DNA of 64,000 nt from an uncultured Kiloniellaceae bacterium (GTDB lineage: Bacteria > Pseudomonadota > Alphaproteobacteria > Kiloniellales > Kiloniellaceae): the NCBI GenBank assembly GCA_947500035.1, contig CANMQP010000011.1, positions 248,001-312,000 of the forward strand, given 5' to 3'. Numbering within the stretch: position 1 is the first letter of the stretch; each line of letters starts with the position of its first letter. The position numbers and the translations under genes are program-made. The notes below the pieces were generated by a model, which did not search any database, was not told the origin of the DNA, and was given only the letters and a program-made list of their open reading frames with translations. Below are positions 26,695 to 38,669 of the stretch, in pieces.

Positions 26695-27278
26695 GCAGCC
26701 ACGGGCTGAACAGTCTTGCGAGGGGTGCCGATTGGCGCCCCTCACGTGTTTTTAAGAGGGTGTTGAAGCAGGGAGATAAAGGCGCGGCAGACCACGCGAA
26801 TCGCTGCGTTTCCTTCGGTTTGCGGGATCTCGAGCAGGGCATCATGTCGAGCTGATCGAAAAAACCTCTCGATTTTCTATACACCAAAGGGCTAAAACAC
26901 GTATACGAACGTTATGGTTGGCAAATGCGGAATTGGACCAGACGCCAGCGCGAAGAGAGAGTGATATCCGGCGCGCTGGTCGGTCAGGGTAATTATTGCG
27001 CATGTAAACGGAGTGTTGTCATCGTCGTGCCACAATTGGGACGTAACTGACCTGGAAAGCAGGGTGGTATTTAAGTCAGTAAGTTTCTTGTCCGGCGTCT
27101 TAGTCTCTGGGCGTTACGGACTCGGAGCCGGCAAAAGTCACCTTCTTGTCAGGAATTGTTAATATTAAATCTTTAAACAAATCGGATCGAAAACGCGTCT
27201 ATTGCTAAGCTTCAGATTGCAAATTGATCCCGTGTTGTATGAGATTGGGACGGACTTGAAGGGCGGTCGAACGTCGAG
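26695..27278. other. Intergenic region: terminator and long leader, no gene seen
   Basis: This 584-base gap between the export lipoprotein and the chain-length gene begins with a terminator (26720-26753). The rest is moderately AT-rich near 27150-27180. Short open frames here lack coding character. It probably contains the promoter of the chain-length, kinase and ATPase operon, but no element matches consensus well enough to call. Confidence 0.5.
26720..26753 (+). terminator. Rho-independent terminator after the export lipoprotein gene
   Basis: A 10-bp stem (arms 26720-26729 and 26734-26743, one G-T pair) with a GATT loop is followed by ACGTGTTTTT. It starts 26 bases past the stop at 26694. 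Confidence 0.8.
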
Positions 27279-28931
27279 ATGAACGACATTTACGCACAGT
27301 TTATTTTCTATTGTAATGCGGTTTGGCAGCGTCGCTGGTATGCCCTGTCCACCGCGTGGGTCGTCTGTATTGCCGGGTGGTTCTACGTCGCCACGATTCC
27401 TGACGTCTTTGTTTCCTCGGGCAGACTGTACGTTGATACCGCCAGCATGCTGCGGCCGTTGCTGCAGGGCCTGGCAGTCGACACCAATATTCGGTCCGAA
27501 ATCCAGATTATGCAGCAGACGCTTCTCAGCCGTCCGAACCTGCAGAAGGTCGCGCGGATGACCGATCTGGATATCACGGCAACGACCCCCGACCAGATGG
27601 AGCGCCTGCTCACCCGGCTGAACGACAAGACCAGTGTTCAAAGCAATGGCGGAAACCTTTTCAAAGTCAGCTTTGAGGATGGCGACCCGGTTCGGGCACG
27701 CGATGTGGTGGATGCGCTTCTGACGATTTTCGTCGAAGGCAATTTGGGGCAAAGCCGGAACGACATGGATGAGGCGCAGCGCTTCATCAACGATCAGATC
27801 AAAGACTACGAGCGCCAGCTTGAGCAGGCTGAACAGCGTCTCGCCAACTTCAAACAGCAAAATTTCGACATTCTGCCGGGGGCTGCCGGATATCATGGCC
27901 GCGTTGAGCGTGCCGAGGGAGCCTTGATCGCAGCTGAGAACGCCCTCAACAACGCAGTGACGCAGGAAGCGGTTATCAAGCGAGAGCTCTCTTCCGTGCC
28001 TGAGTTGATCGGTGGCGTCTCCAATGTCGGTATTGGTTCAGGGCCGCCCTCTGACACCACTCTGCGCATCATCGAGATTGAAGCGCAGGTACAGGAGCTT
28101 CTGACCCGTTACACCGAGAAACATCCAGACGTCGTGATCGCCCAACGCAGGTTAAAGGCCCTGGAGGCCAAGAACGAGCGTGAGCTGGAAGCGGCGTTGC
28201 AGAATGAATTGAGCGCCGGTGAAGAGCCTACGGCGGAGACGGGCGTTCCAAATCCGCTTTATTCGCAGCTGCAGCTGCGGCTGATCGAGCAGCAGTCGAT
28301 TATTCAGATCAATCAGCGCCGGGTCGATCAGATCAAGGGGCAGATTGCAGAACTGGAGCGGCTGCGCTCCAATGTTCCGGCCGTCGAGGCGGAATTGAAG
28401 AAGCTCAATCGTGACTACGGCATCATAAAAGCAAACTATGATGAGCTGCTGAAGCGCCGGGAATCAGCACGAATCTCGCAAGAGCGGGAAGTCAGTGCTG
28501 AACCGGTACAGTTCCGTGTTGTCGATCCGCCGGAAATTCCTGCTCTGCCTGATGGTCCGAACCGCGGGCTCTTTTTGACCATGGTCCTCTTTGTGGGACT
28601 TGGCGCGGGCGTCGGGGTCGCCTGGGTAATGATCTTTATCCAGGACACCTTCCACGACGCCACAAATCTGGGCTCTGCCTTCGCGATGCCGGTACTCGGC
28701 ACAGTGACAGCGGTTCAGGACCTCACGAGACGGGGTTGGGGCCTGTCCAAACTTGCCGGAACGGCGGTGGTTCTGATTGCCATGGTCGGTGCCTATGGGT
28801 CTTTGATGCGCATTGAGCAGCAGGTGGGATTGAGCAATCTGGATATCGTGCAGCAGGGCGCAGGGATTCCTGCCGCGGTCAGCGAGACGATTTCCACCAA
28901 GATTGTGCCGTTAATTTTCGGCGGCAGTTAA
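27279..28931 (+). CDS. XrtA-system polysaccharide chain length determinant (Wzz-type)
   Basis: A 550-residue inner-membrane protein of the polysaccharide co-polymerase class, matching the PEP-CTERM-linked chain-length family (TIGR03007). The N-terminal Wzz domain has a membrane helix (WYALSTAWVVCIAGWFYVA, about residues 15-37). A long periplasmic coiled-coil region lies at about 160-410, with DEAQRFINDQIKDYERQLEQ. The second helix (LFLTMVLFVGLGAGVGVAW) is near residue 430, and a further hydrophobic stretch lies near 490. It sets polymer length and works with the kinase directly downstream (27-base gap). Its operon continues with the BY-kinase and the system ATPase. Confidence 0.92.
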   Translation: MNDIYAQFIFYCNAVWQRRWYALSTAWVVCIAGWFYVATIPDVFVSSGRLYVDTASMLRPLLQGLAVDTNIRSEIQIMQQTLLSRPNLQKVARMTDLDITATTPDQMERLLTRLNDKTSVQSNGGNLFKVSFEDGDPVRARDVVDALLTIFVEGNLGQSRNDMDEAQRFINDQIKDYERQLEQAEQRLANFKQQNFDILPGAAGYHGRVERAEGALIAAENALNNAVTQEAVIKRELSSVPELIGGVSNVGIGSGPPSDTTLRIIEIEAQVQELLTRYTEKHPDVVIAQRRLKALEAKNERELEAALQNELSAGEEPTAETGVPNPLYSQLQLRLIEQQSIIQINQRRVDQIKGQIAELERLRSNVPAVEAELKKLNRDYGIIKANYDELLKRRESARISQEREVSAEPVQFRVVDPPEIPALPDGPNRGLFLTMVLFVGLGAGVGVAWVMIFIQDTFHDATNLGSAFAMPVLGTVTAVQDLTRRGWGLSKLAGTAVVLIAMVGAYGSLMRIEQQVGLSNLDIVQQGAGIPAAVSETISTKIVPLIFGGS

Positions 28932-28958
28932 GGTTTTGAGATGAAGGGTTACTGAGTT

Positions 28959-30050
28959 ATGGACCGTCCAGACGGCAGTACGTCTAAAGCCAAGGCGCGT
29001 GGCGGCGATTCGCTGGTCGAGAAGGCCGCCGCGAAGCTGGGTTCGTCGGCTCTGCATCAGAATTTCCCACCTGTCGAAACCGTTCTTTCGTCAGTTGAGT
29101 CACCGCAAGAGCAATCAGCGCCGGCTTCCGCGCAAGCGATGCCATCGCAACAGGCGGCGCCTGTGCAGCCCGCTCCCGTTCAATCTGCGCCAGTTCAATC
29201 TGCACAGGTTCAACCGGCTCCTGGCCACACGGCCCAGCCCGCCGCTGTACGATCGGGTTCTATGCAATCGGGTTCTGCGCAATCGGGTTCTGCGCGCAGC
29301 AGCCGGGAAGTCCGGATCGATTTTGACCGCCTGCGGCATGAGGGTATTCTCACGCCCGATCGCGGCCGTTCGCTGACGACCGAAGAGTTTCGTATCATTA
29401 AAAACTCGGTCCTGCGCAACCGCTGGCAGGAAAACAGCAACCTGCACAACTTGATCATGGTGACCTCCGCCGTGCCGGGCGAAGGTAAGACTTTTACCGC
29501 GATCAATCTCGCGATGAGCATCTCGACAGAGAAAGATTTGACGGTGCTCCTGATCGACGGCGATCTGTCGCGTCCGAGTATCGTGAAGCGTTTGGGGGTC
29601 ACGGCCGACAAGGGTCTGTTGGACTTGCTGGAAGACCCGTCGCTTGATGTCGGCGATGTTATTCTGAAGACAAACGTCGAGTCGCTCTCGATCATACCGG
29701 CGGGTAAGCCGAACCACATGTCTACCGAGTTGCTTGCCAGCACCCGGATGAAACGGTTGGTTGAAGAGATTTCCAAACGCTATCCGGACAGGATCATCGT
29801 GTTTGATGCCCCGCCTGTGCTGGCGACCACCGAGTCCTCGATTCTGGCGCGGCACGCCGATCAGATTATTTTCGTGGTTGAAGCGGAGGGAACGCGCAGG
29901 TCCGCCGTGAAATCGGCACTGGATCTGATCAGCACCTGTCCAAATATCGGCCTGATCCTTAACAAAGCACGCCCACAGTTCGGTGCGACCCAGTTCGGGT
30001 CATACTATGGCGGCTACTATGGTTATGGCGATACGACTGACAACGCATAA
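28959..30050 (+). CDS. XrtA-associated tyrosine autokinase (BY-kinase)
   Basis: A 363-residue cytoplasmic BY-kinase of the PEP-CTERM type (TIGR03018). Walker A is SAVPGEGKTFTA (about residues 168-179), Walker A' is LLIDGDLSRPS, and Walker B is IIVFDAPPVL. The C-terminus is a tyrosine cluster (GSYYGGYYGYG) that is autophosphorylated in the family. It regulates polymer length and export through the chain-length protein just upstream. The N-terminal 110 residues are a Pro/Gln/Ser/Ala-rich disordered region encoded by 15-base tandem repeats. Length is otherwise normal for the family. Confidence 0.92.
   Translation: MDRPDGSTSKAKARGGDSLVEKAAAKLGSSALHQNFPPVETVLSSVESPQEQSAPASAQAMPSQQAAPVQPAPVQSAPVQSAQVQPAPGHTAQPAAVRSGSMQSGSAQSGSARSSREVRIDFDRLRHEGILTPDRGRSLTTEEFRIIKNSVLRNRWQENSNLHNLIMVTSAVPGEGKTFTAINLAMSISTEKDLTVLLIDGDLSRPSIVKRLGVTADKGLLDLLEDPSLDVGDVILKTNVESLSIIPAGKPNHMSTELLASTRMKRLVEEISKRYPDRIIVFDAPPVLATTESSILARHADQIIFVVEAEGTRRSAVKSALDLISTCPNIGLILNKARPQFGATQFGSYYGGYYGYGDTTDNA
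29178..29295 (+). repeat. 15-bp tandem repeats inside the BY-kinase gene
   Basis: Two arrays of 15-base units lie in the disordered N-terminal region: three units at 29178-29222 encoding VQSAP-like pentapeptides, and three at 29251-29295 encoding SGSAQ-like pentapeptides. The last two units of the second array are identical. Being a multiple of three, expansion or loss keeps the frame. Confidence 0.85.
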
Positions 30051-30124
30051 GCTTCACACACAAGCGGTGGCGTCAGGGGTTAAGTTCAGGGCCACGACGC
30101 AGCAAAAGGGTCCGACCTAAGGTT

Positions 30125-31108
30125 ATGTACACAGATTTTTACAATCTGACAGGGCTACCGTTCCAGCTCACCCCGGACCACCGGTTCTTCTACACGAGTC
30201 AGCCGCACAAAAAGGCTGTCGCCTATGTCACCTACGGTCTGAGCAAGGGTGAAGGCTTCATCGTGATAACCGGTGAAGTCGGTGCGGGTAAAACCACACT
30301 GATGGATTACTTTCTATCTTCTCTGCAGGGTCAGCGCTTGATCACGGCGCGTGTGGTGACGACTCAGATTGAGGCAGACAACCTCCTGCGTCTGGTTGCC
30401 GCCTCTTTCGGCCTGTCGCAGGAGGGTGCGGACAAAGCGACGATCCTGAAGCGGATTGAAGCCTTTTTGCTGGAGTGCCATCGTGACGGCAGCCGCCCGC
30501 TCTTGATCATCGACGAAGTGCAAAGCCTCAAACATTCCTCGCTTGAAGAGCTTCGCATGCTCTCCAATTTCCAGAGCGAACACAGATCTTTGCTGCAGAT
30601 CTATTTGGTCGGACAACCGGAATTCCGACGGACCCTGGCGAGCGCCAGTCTTGAGCAGCTCCGCCAGCGCGTGATTGCGACCTATCACCTGCAGCCATTG
30701 GATCTTGAGGAGGTCCGTTCCTACATTGAGCATCGTTTGACCCAGGTCGGCTGGCAGAACGACCCGCGCATCGATGACTCCGCCTACCCGATCATCTATT
30801 CCGAAACCGCAGGCGTTCCGCGCCGGATAAACCTTCTTTGCGATCGTTTGCTCCTTGCCAGCTATCTTGAAGACCGGCATGAGATCTCCGCGGCCGACGT
30901 TGAGGACGTGGTTCTCGATATGCGTAAAGAAGGTGCGGCGCTGCCACCGATGACGATTGCCCGCGAAGAAATCGGCATTGTGCAGGCACCGGCGGAGTCA
31001 CCGGTGGGAACAAACGGATTGCCGGACAGTGGATCGGGCGCGAATTCGGATTTGGACAGGCTGTTCAGGCGGGTCTCGGCGTTGGAAAGCAGCCGCAGTA
31101 AGAATTAA
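30125..31108 (+). CDS. XrtA/PEP-CTERM system-associated ATPase
   Basis: A 327-residue ExeA/GspA-like AAA ATPase of the PEP-CTERM system family (TIGR03015). The start MYTDFYNLTGLPFQLTPD is typical. Walker A is GEVGAGKTT at about residues 46-54, and Walker B is LLIIDEVQSL near residue 124. A C-terminal lid domain carries AGVPRRINLLCDRLLLASYLE. It is cytoplasmic and its exact task in the system is not known; general secretion homologues help assemble envelope complexes. It is 74 bases downstream of the kinase and probably ends that operon. An acidic Gly/Ser-rich tail follows residue 290. Confidence 0.92.
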   Translation: MYTDFYNLTGLPFQLTPDHRFFYTSQPHKKAVAYVTYGLSKGEGFIVITGEVGAGKTTLMDYFLSSLQGQRLITARVVTTQIEADNLLRLVAASFGLSQEGADKATILKRIEAFLLECHRDGSRPLLIIDEVQSLKHSSLEELRMLSNFQSEHRSLLQIYLVGQPEFRRTLASASLEQLRQRVIATYHLQPLDLEEVRSYIEHRLTQVGWQNDPRIDDSAYPIIYSETAGVPRRINLLCDRLLLASYLEDRHEISAADVEDVVLDMRKEGAALPPMTIAREEIGIVQAPAESPVGTNGLPDSGSGANSDLDRLFRRVSALESSRSKN

Positions 31109-31526
31109 TCCTGACAATTGGCATCGATGCCATGTGTCGTTTTTGCAACCGGCAGGCGTTATCGGTTGTGCGCAGGAGTGCGGTTTTTGTCGGCTAGAGG
31201 CGCCGGTAATGTAATACGCTCTCCAACTATGCAGGGTAGCAAGCGATCGTTCTTGACAAAGAGGGTTAAGAACATGACCTGCCCTCTAGTGGTGATGTTG
31301 GTTGGATGGAATCGCTCTGGGCGATCCATCGTCCAGGCGGCTCACCTCTAAGTGTTTGAGTTAGAGCGGATTCACATATTTCGGCGAAACCACAAAGGGG
31401 TTCCGCCTAAGTATGATCCGGTCTGAGACGTTGAAGGTCAGATTGAATCAGGGTTTCGCTGATTCGCAGTAAATCTGTCTGGGGGCGTGGGAGTTGAATT
31501 GGCACGGGGCGCCATGGAGGCGGTGA
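31109..31526. other. Intergenic region with a dispersed palindromic repeat
   Basis: These 418 bases separate the ATPase from the deacetylase gene. No convincing gene is present. The notable element is the imperfect palindrome at 31361-31429. A TTGGCACG match near 31496 looks like a sigma-54 -24 element but lacks a -12 GC at the right distance. Confidence 0.5.
31361..31429. repeat. Dispersed imperfect palindrome, copy 1
   Basis: The left arm (AGAGCGGATTCACATATTTC and following GGCGAAACC) pairs imperfectly with the right arm ending TGATCCGGTCTGAGAC at 31414-31429. The right-arm 16-mer recurs at 45935-45950 with one base changed. It lies between genes, downstream of the system ATPase. Confidence 0.6.
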
Positions 31527-32471
31527 ATGCAGCAGTATAGAAATATGCCCGATACGGCGATCAATGGACCGATTGCGTCTGATGCAAAGTCCGGATCGGG
31601 TGGCGGCGTACCCCCTCAGCACGGCATCGTCAACGCAATGTCGGTGGACGTCGAGGACTATTTTCAGGTCTCTGCCTTTGCGGATCAGATTACGCGAAGC
31701 GATTGGGACGATCACAGCTGCCGGGTCGAACGGAATAGCGATGCGATCATGCAGATGTTCGCAGACCATAATGTGCGCGCGACCTTTTTCACTCTGGGCT
31801 GGGTTGCGGAGCGCTATCCCCAACTGATCCGCCGGATGGTCGAGGCAGGACATGAATTGGCCAGCCACGGATACGAACACACCCGCGTCCATCATCAGAC
31901 CGAAGATGAGTTCCGGGCGGACGTGCGTAAGACAAAGGCTATTCTGGAGGATATTGGCGGCTGCGCCGTTACAGGTTACCGGGCGGCCAGTTTCTCGATC
32001 GATGAGAGGACACCCTGGGCTTTTGACGTTCTGGCCGGCGAAGGTCATGCCTATAGCTCAAGCGTTTATCCTATCAACCACGATCTCTATGGCATGCCTG
32101 CGGCGCCCCGTTTTGCCTTTACGCCGTCGAAAAACCACGATTTGCTGGAAATTCCGGTCACCACCTGGACCATTGGAAAGAAAAAGTTCCCCTGCGGCGG
32201 CGGCGGTTATTTTCGCTTGCTGCCCTATACCTACTCGCGCTGGGCGATGCGGCGGGTTAACCGCCAGGACGGTGAGCCCTGCATGTTCTACTTCCACCCC
32301 TGGGAGATCGATCCCGAGCAGCCGAGGGTTCCTGGCGCGTCGGTGAAGTCGAACTTCCGCCACTACACGAATCTGGGCCGCATGGAATCGCGTTTGCGGA
32401 CGGTCTTGAAGGATTTCTCTTGGGATCGGGTCGACCGGGTATTCCTTGACCGGCACAGACGGGCTGCGTGA
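31527..32471 (+). CDS. XrtA-system polysaccharide deacetylase
   Basis: A 314-residue NodB-type deacetylase of the PEP-CTERM family (TIGR03006, with a DUF3473 C-terminus). The start of the domain, MSVDVEDYFQVSAF (about residues 38-51), is diagnostic. The metal-binding ELASHGYEHTRVHH motif follows near residue 110. The C-terminal CMFYFHPWEIDPEQPR segment carries the second conserved histidine. It deacetylates amino sugars of the polymer or its lipid-linked precursor. The gene starts a five-gene unit (deacetylase, FemAB, glycosyltransferase, exosortase, amidotransferase) with very short gaps or overlaps, ending at 38379. Confidence 0.92.
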   Translation: MQQYRNMPDTAINGPIASDAKSGSGGGVPPQHGIVNAMSVDVEDYFQVSAFADQITRSDWDDHSCRVERNSDAIMQMFADHNVRATFFTLGWVAERYPQLIRRMVEAGHELASHGYEHTRVHHQTEDEFRADVRKTKAILEDIGGCAVTGYRAASFSIDERTPWAFDVLAGEGHAYSSSVYPINHDLYGMPAAPRFAFTPSKNHDLLEIPVTTWTIGKKKFPCGGGGYFRLLPYTYSRWAMRRVNRQDGEPCMFYFHPWEIDPEQPRVPGASVKSNFRHYTNLGRMESRLRTVLKDFSWDRVDRVFLDRHRRAA

Positions 32472-32478
32472 GGTTTAC

Positions 32479-33512
32479 GTGGTAGGGGGGATCGCAATCA
32501 AGCGTCTCGATGATTCGGCGCGCGGCAAGTGGGACAGCTTTGTATCGGCCTGTGAATCGGCGACTTTTTTTCACCGGGCCGGTTGGAAGACTGTGATTGA
32601 AGAGAGTTTCGGACACGATTGCTATTTCCTTTATGCAGAGCGCGATGACGAGATTTGCGGCGTTCTGCCTCTGGTGCATCTGCATAGCCGCCTCTTTAGC
32701 AATGCTTTGATATCAAACGCTTTTTGCGTGTATGGAGGCGCGGCCACTTCCGATCTCGAAGCACAAGCAGCCCTTTATGTGGAGGCCGAGAAACTGGCGG
32801 CTTCACTCGGGGTTGATTATCTCGAGTTGAGACTGAGAACGCCGGTTCACGAGGATTGGGCCCGCAAAGACGATCTCTATGTGACCTTCCGCAAAACCAT
32901 GGATCCGGATCCGGAGAAGAATCTCGCAGCCATCCCGCGAAAACAGCGCGCAATGGTGCGCAAGGGTTTGAAATCCGGCCTTGCGGGGGAACTCGATGAG
33001 GATACGTCGCGCCTCCACAACGTCTATGCCGAGAGTGTCAGAAACCTGGGAACTCCGGTCTTTTCGCGGAAATACTTTCAGACTCTGAAAGATGTGTTCA
33101 GCGAGGACTGCGAAATCCTGACCATCACCCATGAAGGGCGTCCGGTTGCGGGCGTCATGAGCTTTTACTTCCGCGACGAGGTCGTGCCCTACTACGGCGG
33201 CGGCACGTCGACTGACCGGAAGCTCGCCATCAATGACTTTATGTATTGGGATTTGATGCGCCGGGCTTGCGAGGCGGGCTACCGGGTTTTCGATTTTGGC
33301 CGTAGCAAGCGCGGAACAGGAGCCTTTAATTTCAAGAAGCACTGGGGCTTCGAACCCGAACCCTTGGTTCATGAGTATAAGCTACTGGGCATAAGCGACT
33401 TGCCCGAGATCAATCCCAACAACCCCAAGTACAGTCTGTTCATTTCGGCTTGGCGCAAGCTGCCGCTGCCGGTGGCCAATCTGGTGGGCCCCTTTATCTC
33501 GAGAAGCCTGGG

Positions 33513-33516
<4 letters not shown>
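32479..33516 (+). CDS. FemAB-family XrtA/PEP-CTERM system-associated protein
   Basis: A protein of about 345 residues with the GNAT/FemAB fold, matching the PEP-CTERM-linked FemAB family (TIGR03019). Seen are WDSFVSACESATFFHRAGWK near the start, RKQRAMVRKGLKSGLAGELD in the middle, and VPYYGGGTSTDRKLAINDFMYW and FDFGRSKRGTGAFNFKKHWGF in the C-half. Related proteins transfer aminoacyl or acyl groups to glycans. A GTG start at 32479 with TGAGG five bases upstream is preferred; the frame is open back to a TTG at 32446 that would overlap the deacetylase. Its stop overlaps the next gene's ATG (ATGA at 33513). Confidence 0.88.
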
Positions 33517-36432
<2,916 letters not shown>

Positions 36433-38379
36433 GTGTGTGGGATCGTCGGGCTCTTTGAAACGCGGGGCCAAAACACCATAGATCGTGATCTGCTCGCCAA
36501 GATGAACGATTCGATCATTCATCGCGGTCCGGATGAGGATGGCCTCTACACGGCACCGGGCGTCGGTTTCGGACACCGCCGGCTGGCCATTATCGATTTG
36601 GCCGAGGGGCAACAGCCGCTGTTCAATGAAGACCGGTCTGTTGTCGTCATCTACAACGGCGAGATCTATAACTTCAAAGAGCTGACCGAAGAGCTGAAAG
36701 CGGCCGGCTATCGCTTCAAGACGCACTCCGACACCGAAGTGATCGTCCATGCCTGGGCTGAATGGGGCGAATCCTGCGTCGAGCGGTTCCGGGGCATGTT
36801 CGTCTTTGCGCTATGGGATAGCAACAAAGAGACGCTCTTTCTCGCTCGCGACCGGCTCGGTATCAAGCCGCTCTACTACTCGTATCTTCCCAGCGGCACC
36901 CTGGTCTTTGGTTCGGAACTGAAGTCTCTTCTTTTGCATCCCGAGCTGAGCCGCGAGCTCGACCCCTTCGCGGTGGAAGAGTATTTCGGTTACGGCTACG
37001 TTCCCGATCCCAAGTCCATCTACAAGAACGTCCACAAGCTGGCGCCTGGCCATGTTCTCATTCAGCGCCGCGACGATCTGCCGGCGAACCCGCGCCAGTA
37101 TTGGGACGTGCGCTTCGACGATGTCGAGAACCTCAGCGAAGACGACATTTGCGAGTCCCTGATCGAGGAACTGCGCGAGGCGGTCAAGATCCGGATGATC
37201 GCGGAAGTGCCGCTGGGCGCTTTCCTTTCCGGCGGAGTCGACTCAAGCGCGGTGGTCGCTTTGATGGCAGGCGTGTCGGACAAGCCGGTCGACACCTGTT
37301 CGATCGGATTCGGGCAACCCGACTACGATGAATCGAAATATGCCGACCAGGTCTCGAAACAGTTCGGGACCCGCCACCACGTAAGTCAGGTTGATCCGGA
37401 TTCCTTCGATCTGGTTGACGATCTGATCGGTTTCTACGACGAGCCCTTTGCCGATAGTTCGGCCATGCCGACCTATCAGGTTTGCAAGCTGGCCCGCGAG
37501 AAGGTGACGGTTGCCTTGTCAGGCGATGGCGGGGACGAGGTTTTTGCCGGTTACCGGCGCTACCGCTGGCACCATTACGAGGAGCAGGTCCGCAGCCGCG
37601 TGCCCGCCGGCTTGCGGGCACCGCTTTTCTCGGCGCTTGGACGGTTTTATCCGAAGTTGGACTGGGCGCCGAAGCCGTTGCGGGCCAAGACCACATTCCA
37701 GGCCCTGGCGCGGGGAACGGTTGGTGGATATTTCGACTCGGTCTCGATCCTGAACGATGATCTGCGCCACGGCCTCTATTCGGACTCTATGCGCCGCGAG
37801 CTTCAGGGCTATCATGCCTCTGAGGTCGTCGGCCGCTTTATGCGCGAGGCGCCGACGGATCATTATCTCAGCCGGGTGCAGTATGCGGACATGAAAACCT
37901 ATCTGCCCGGTGATATCCTTACCAAGGTTGACCGGGCCAGTATGGCGAACTCTCTCGAGGTGCGGGTCCCGATCCTTGATCACAAGTTCATCGAGTGGTC
38001 CGCCCGGATTGCGCCGCAACACAAACTCAAAGGGCGCGAAGGTAAACACATCTTCAAAAAGGCGCTGGAGCCGCATCTTTCCCACGACATCCTTTATCGT
38101 GACAAAATGGGATTTGCCGTGCCCGTGGCGCAGTGGTTCAGGGGACCGTTGCGCGAGCGCGTGCGTGAGTCGCTTTCGAGTGAAACGCTCGGCGACACCG
38201 GCCTGTTCGATATGAATTTCATCGAGACTCTGGTAAACCAGCACCAGTCGGGCGCACGCGAACACAGCGCCGCGATTTGGTCGCTTGTAATGTTCGAGTC
38301 CTTCTTGCGGAAAGTACATGGTAGCGGACATGCGCCGGCTTCCATGCCGCCATCGGAACCTGCACGTATCCGTGCCTAA
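36433..38379 (+). CDS. XrtA/PEP-CTERM system amidotransferase (asparagine-synthase-like)
   Basis: A 648-residue protein with an intact class-II glutaminase domain and an asparagine synthase domain, fitting the exosortase A-associated amidotransferase family (TIGR03108). Translation starts at GTG 36433, immediately after the exosortase TAA, giving MCGIVGLFE with the catalytic Cys2. NGEIYNFKEL (about residue 76) and the ATP-pyrophosphatase loop SGGVDSS (about residue 266) are conserved. It is expected to use glutamine-derived ammonia to amidate a carboxylated component of the glycan; the acceptor is not known. It differs from the degenerate homologue at 5712. It ends the operon that began at 31527. 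Confidence 0.94.
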   Translation: MCGIVGLFETRGQNTIDRDLLAKMNDSIIHRGPDEDGLYTAPGVGFGHRRLAIIDLAEGQQPLFNEDRSVVVIYNGEIYNFKELTEELKAAGYRFKTHSDTEVIVHAWAEWGESCVERFRGMFVFALWDSNKETLFLARDRLGIKPLYYSYLPSGTLVFGSELKSLLLHPELSRELDPFAVEEYFGYGYVPDPKSIYKNVHKLAPGHVLIQRRDDLPANPRQYWDVRFDDVENLSEDDICESLIEELREAVKIRMIAEVPLGAFLSGGVDSSAVVALMAGVSDKPVDTCSIGFGQPDYDESKYADQVSKQFGTRHHVSQVDPDSFDLVDDLIGFYDEPFADSSAMPTYQVCKLAREKVTVALSGDGGDEVFAGYRRYRWHHYEEQVRSRVPAGLRAPLFSALGRFYPKLDWAPKPLRAKTTFQALARGTVGGYFDSVSILNDDLRHGLYSDSMRRELQGYHASEVVGRFMREAPTDHYLSRVQYADMKTYLPGDILTKVDRASMANSLEVRVPILDHKFIEWSARIAPQHKLKGREGKHIFKKALEPHLSHDILYRDKMGFAVPVAQWFRGPLRERVRESLSSETLGDTGLFDMNFIETLVNQHQSGAREHSAAIWSLVMFESFLRKVHGSGHAPASMPPSEPARIRA

Positions 38380-38620
38380 AATTTGATCGTTTGAGCGCAA
38401 GCGCGCAACAGGAGAACACTCGCGTTATTGCAGGAGTTGTAGAAGTTCACTTCTTGACACTGGTCGTGAGCCTACGGATCTTGCAATGTAGTTAAAGCGT
38501 TAAGTACTTTGTGTAACAATTTTTGCGAATTACTCGCCTGCCGGCACTCGGTTCCGGTCGGCGGGGATCGCAAACAAACTTGAACGTAGGAAAGCCGGCT
38601 CGGCCGCGATGTGTCCCATA

Positions 38621-38638
38621 GCCGGGACACTGAGTTGC
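38621..38638 (+). promoter_or_regulatory. Weak sigma-54-like promoter before the initiating transferase gene
   Basis: GG at 38625-38626 and GC at 38637-38638 are ten bases apart, and TTGC at 38635-38638 matches the -12 element. The -24 element (GGGACA) matches only at the GG. It lies 32 bases before the ATG at 38670. The match is too weak to rely on. Confidence 0.2.
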
Positions 38639-38669
38639 TGCCCAGGGAACAAAAGTATAAGTCTGCCCC

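Noticed and set aside
31118-31351. A 77-codon open frame in the gap after the system ATPase
   Set aside because: No ribosome-binding site, no family resemblance and non-coding-like composition.
31496-31512. TTGGCACG, a perfect -24 half of a sigma-54 promoter before the deacetylase gene
   Set aside because: No GC lies ten bases after the GG; the nearest is at eight bases, which does not support RpoN binding.
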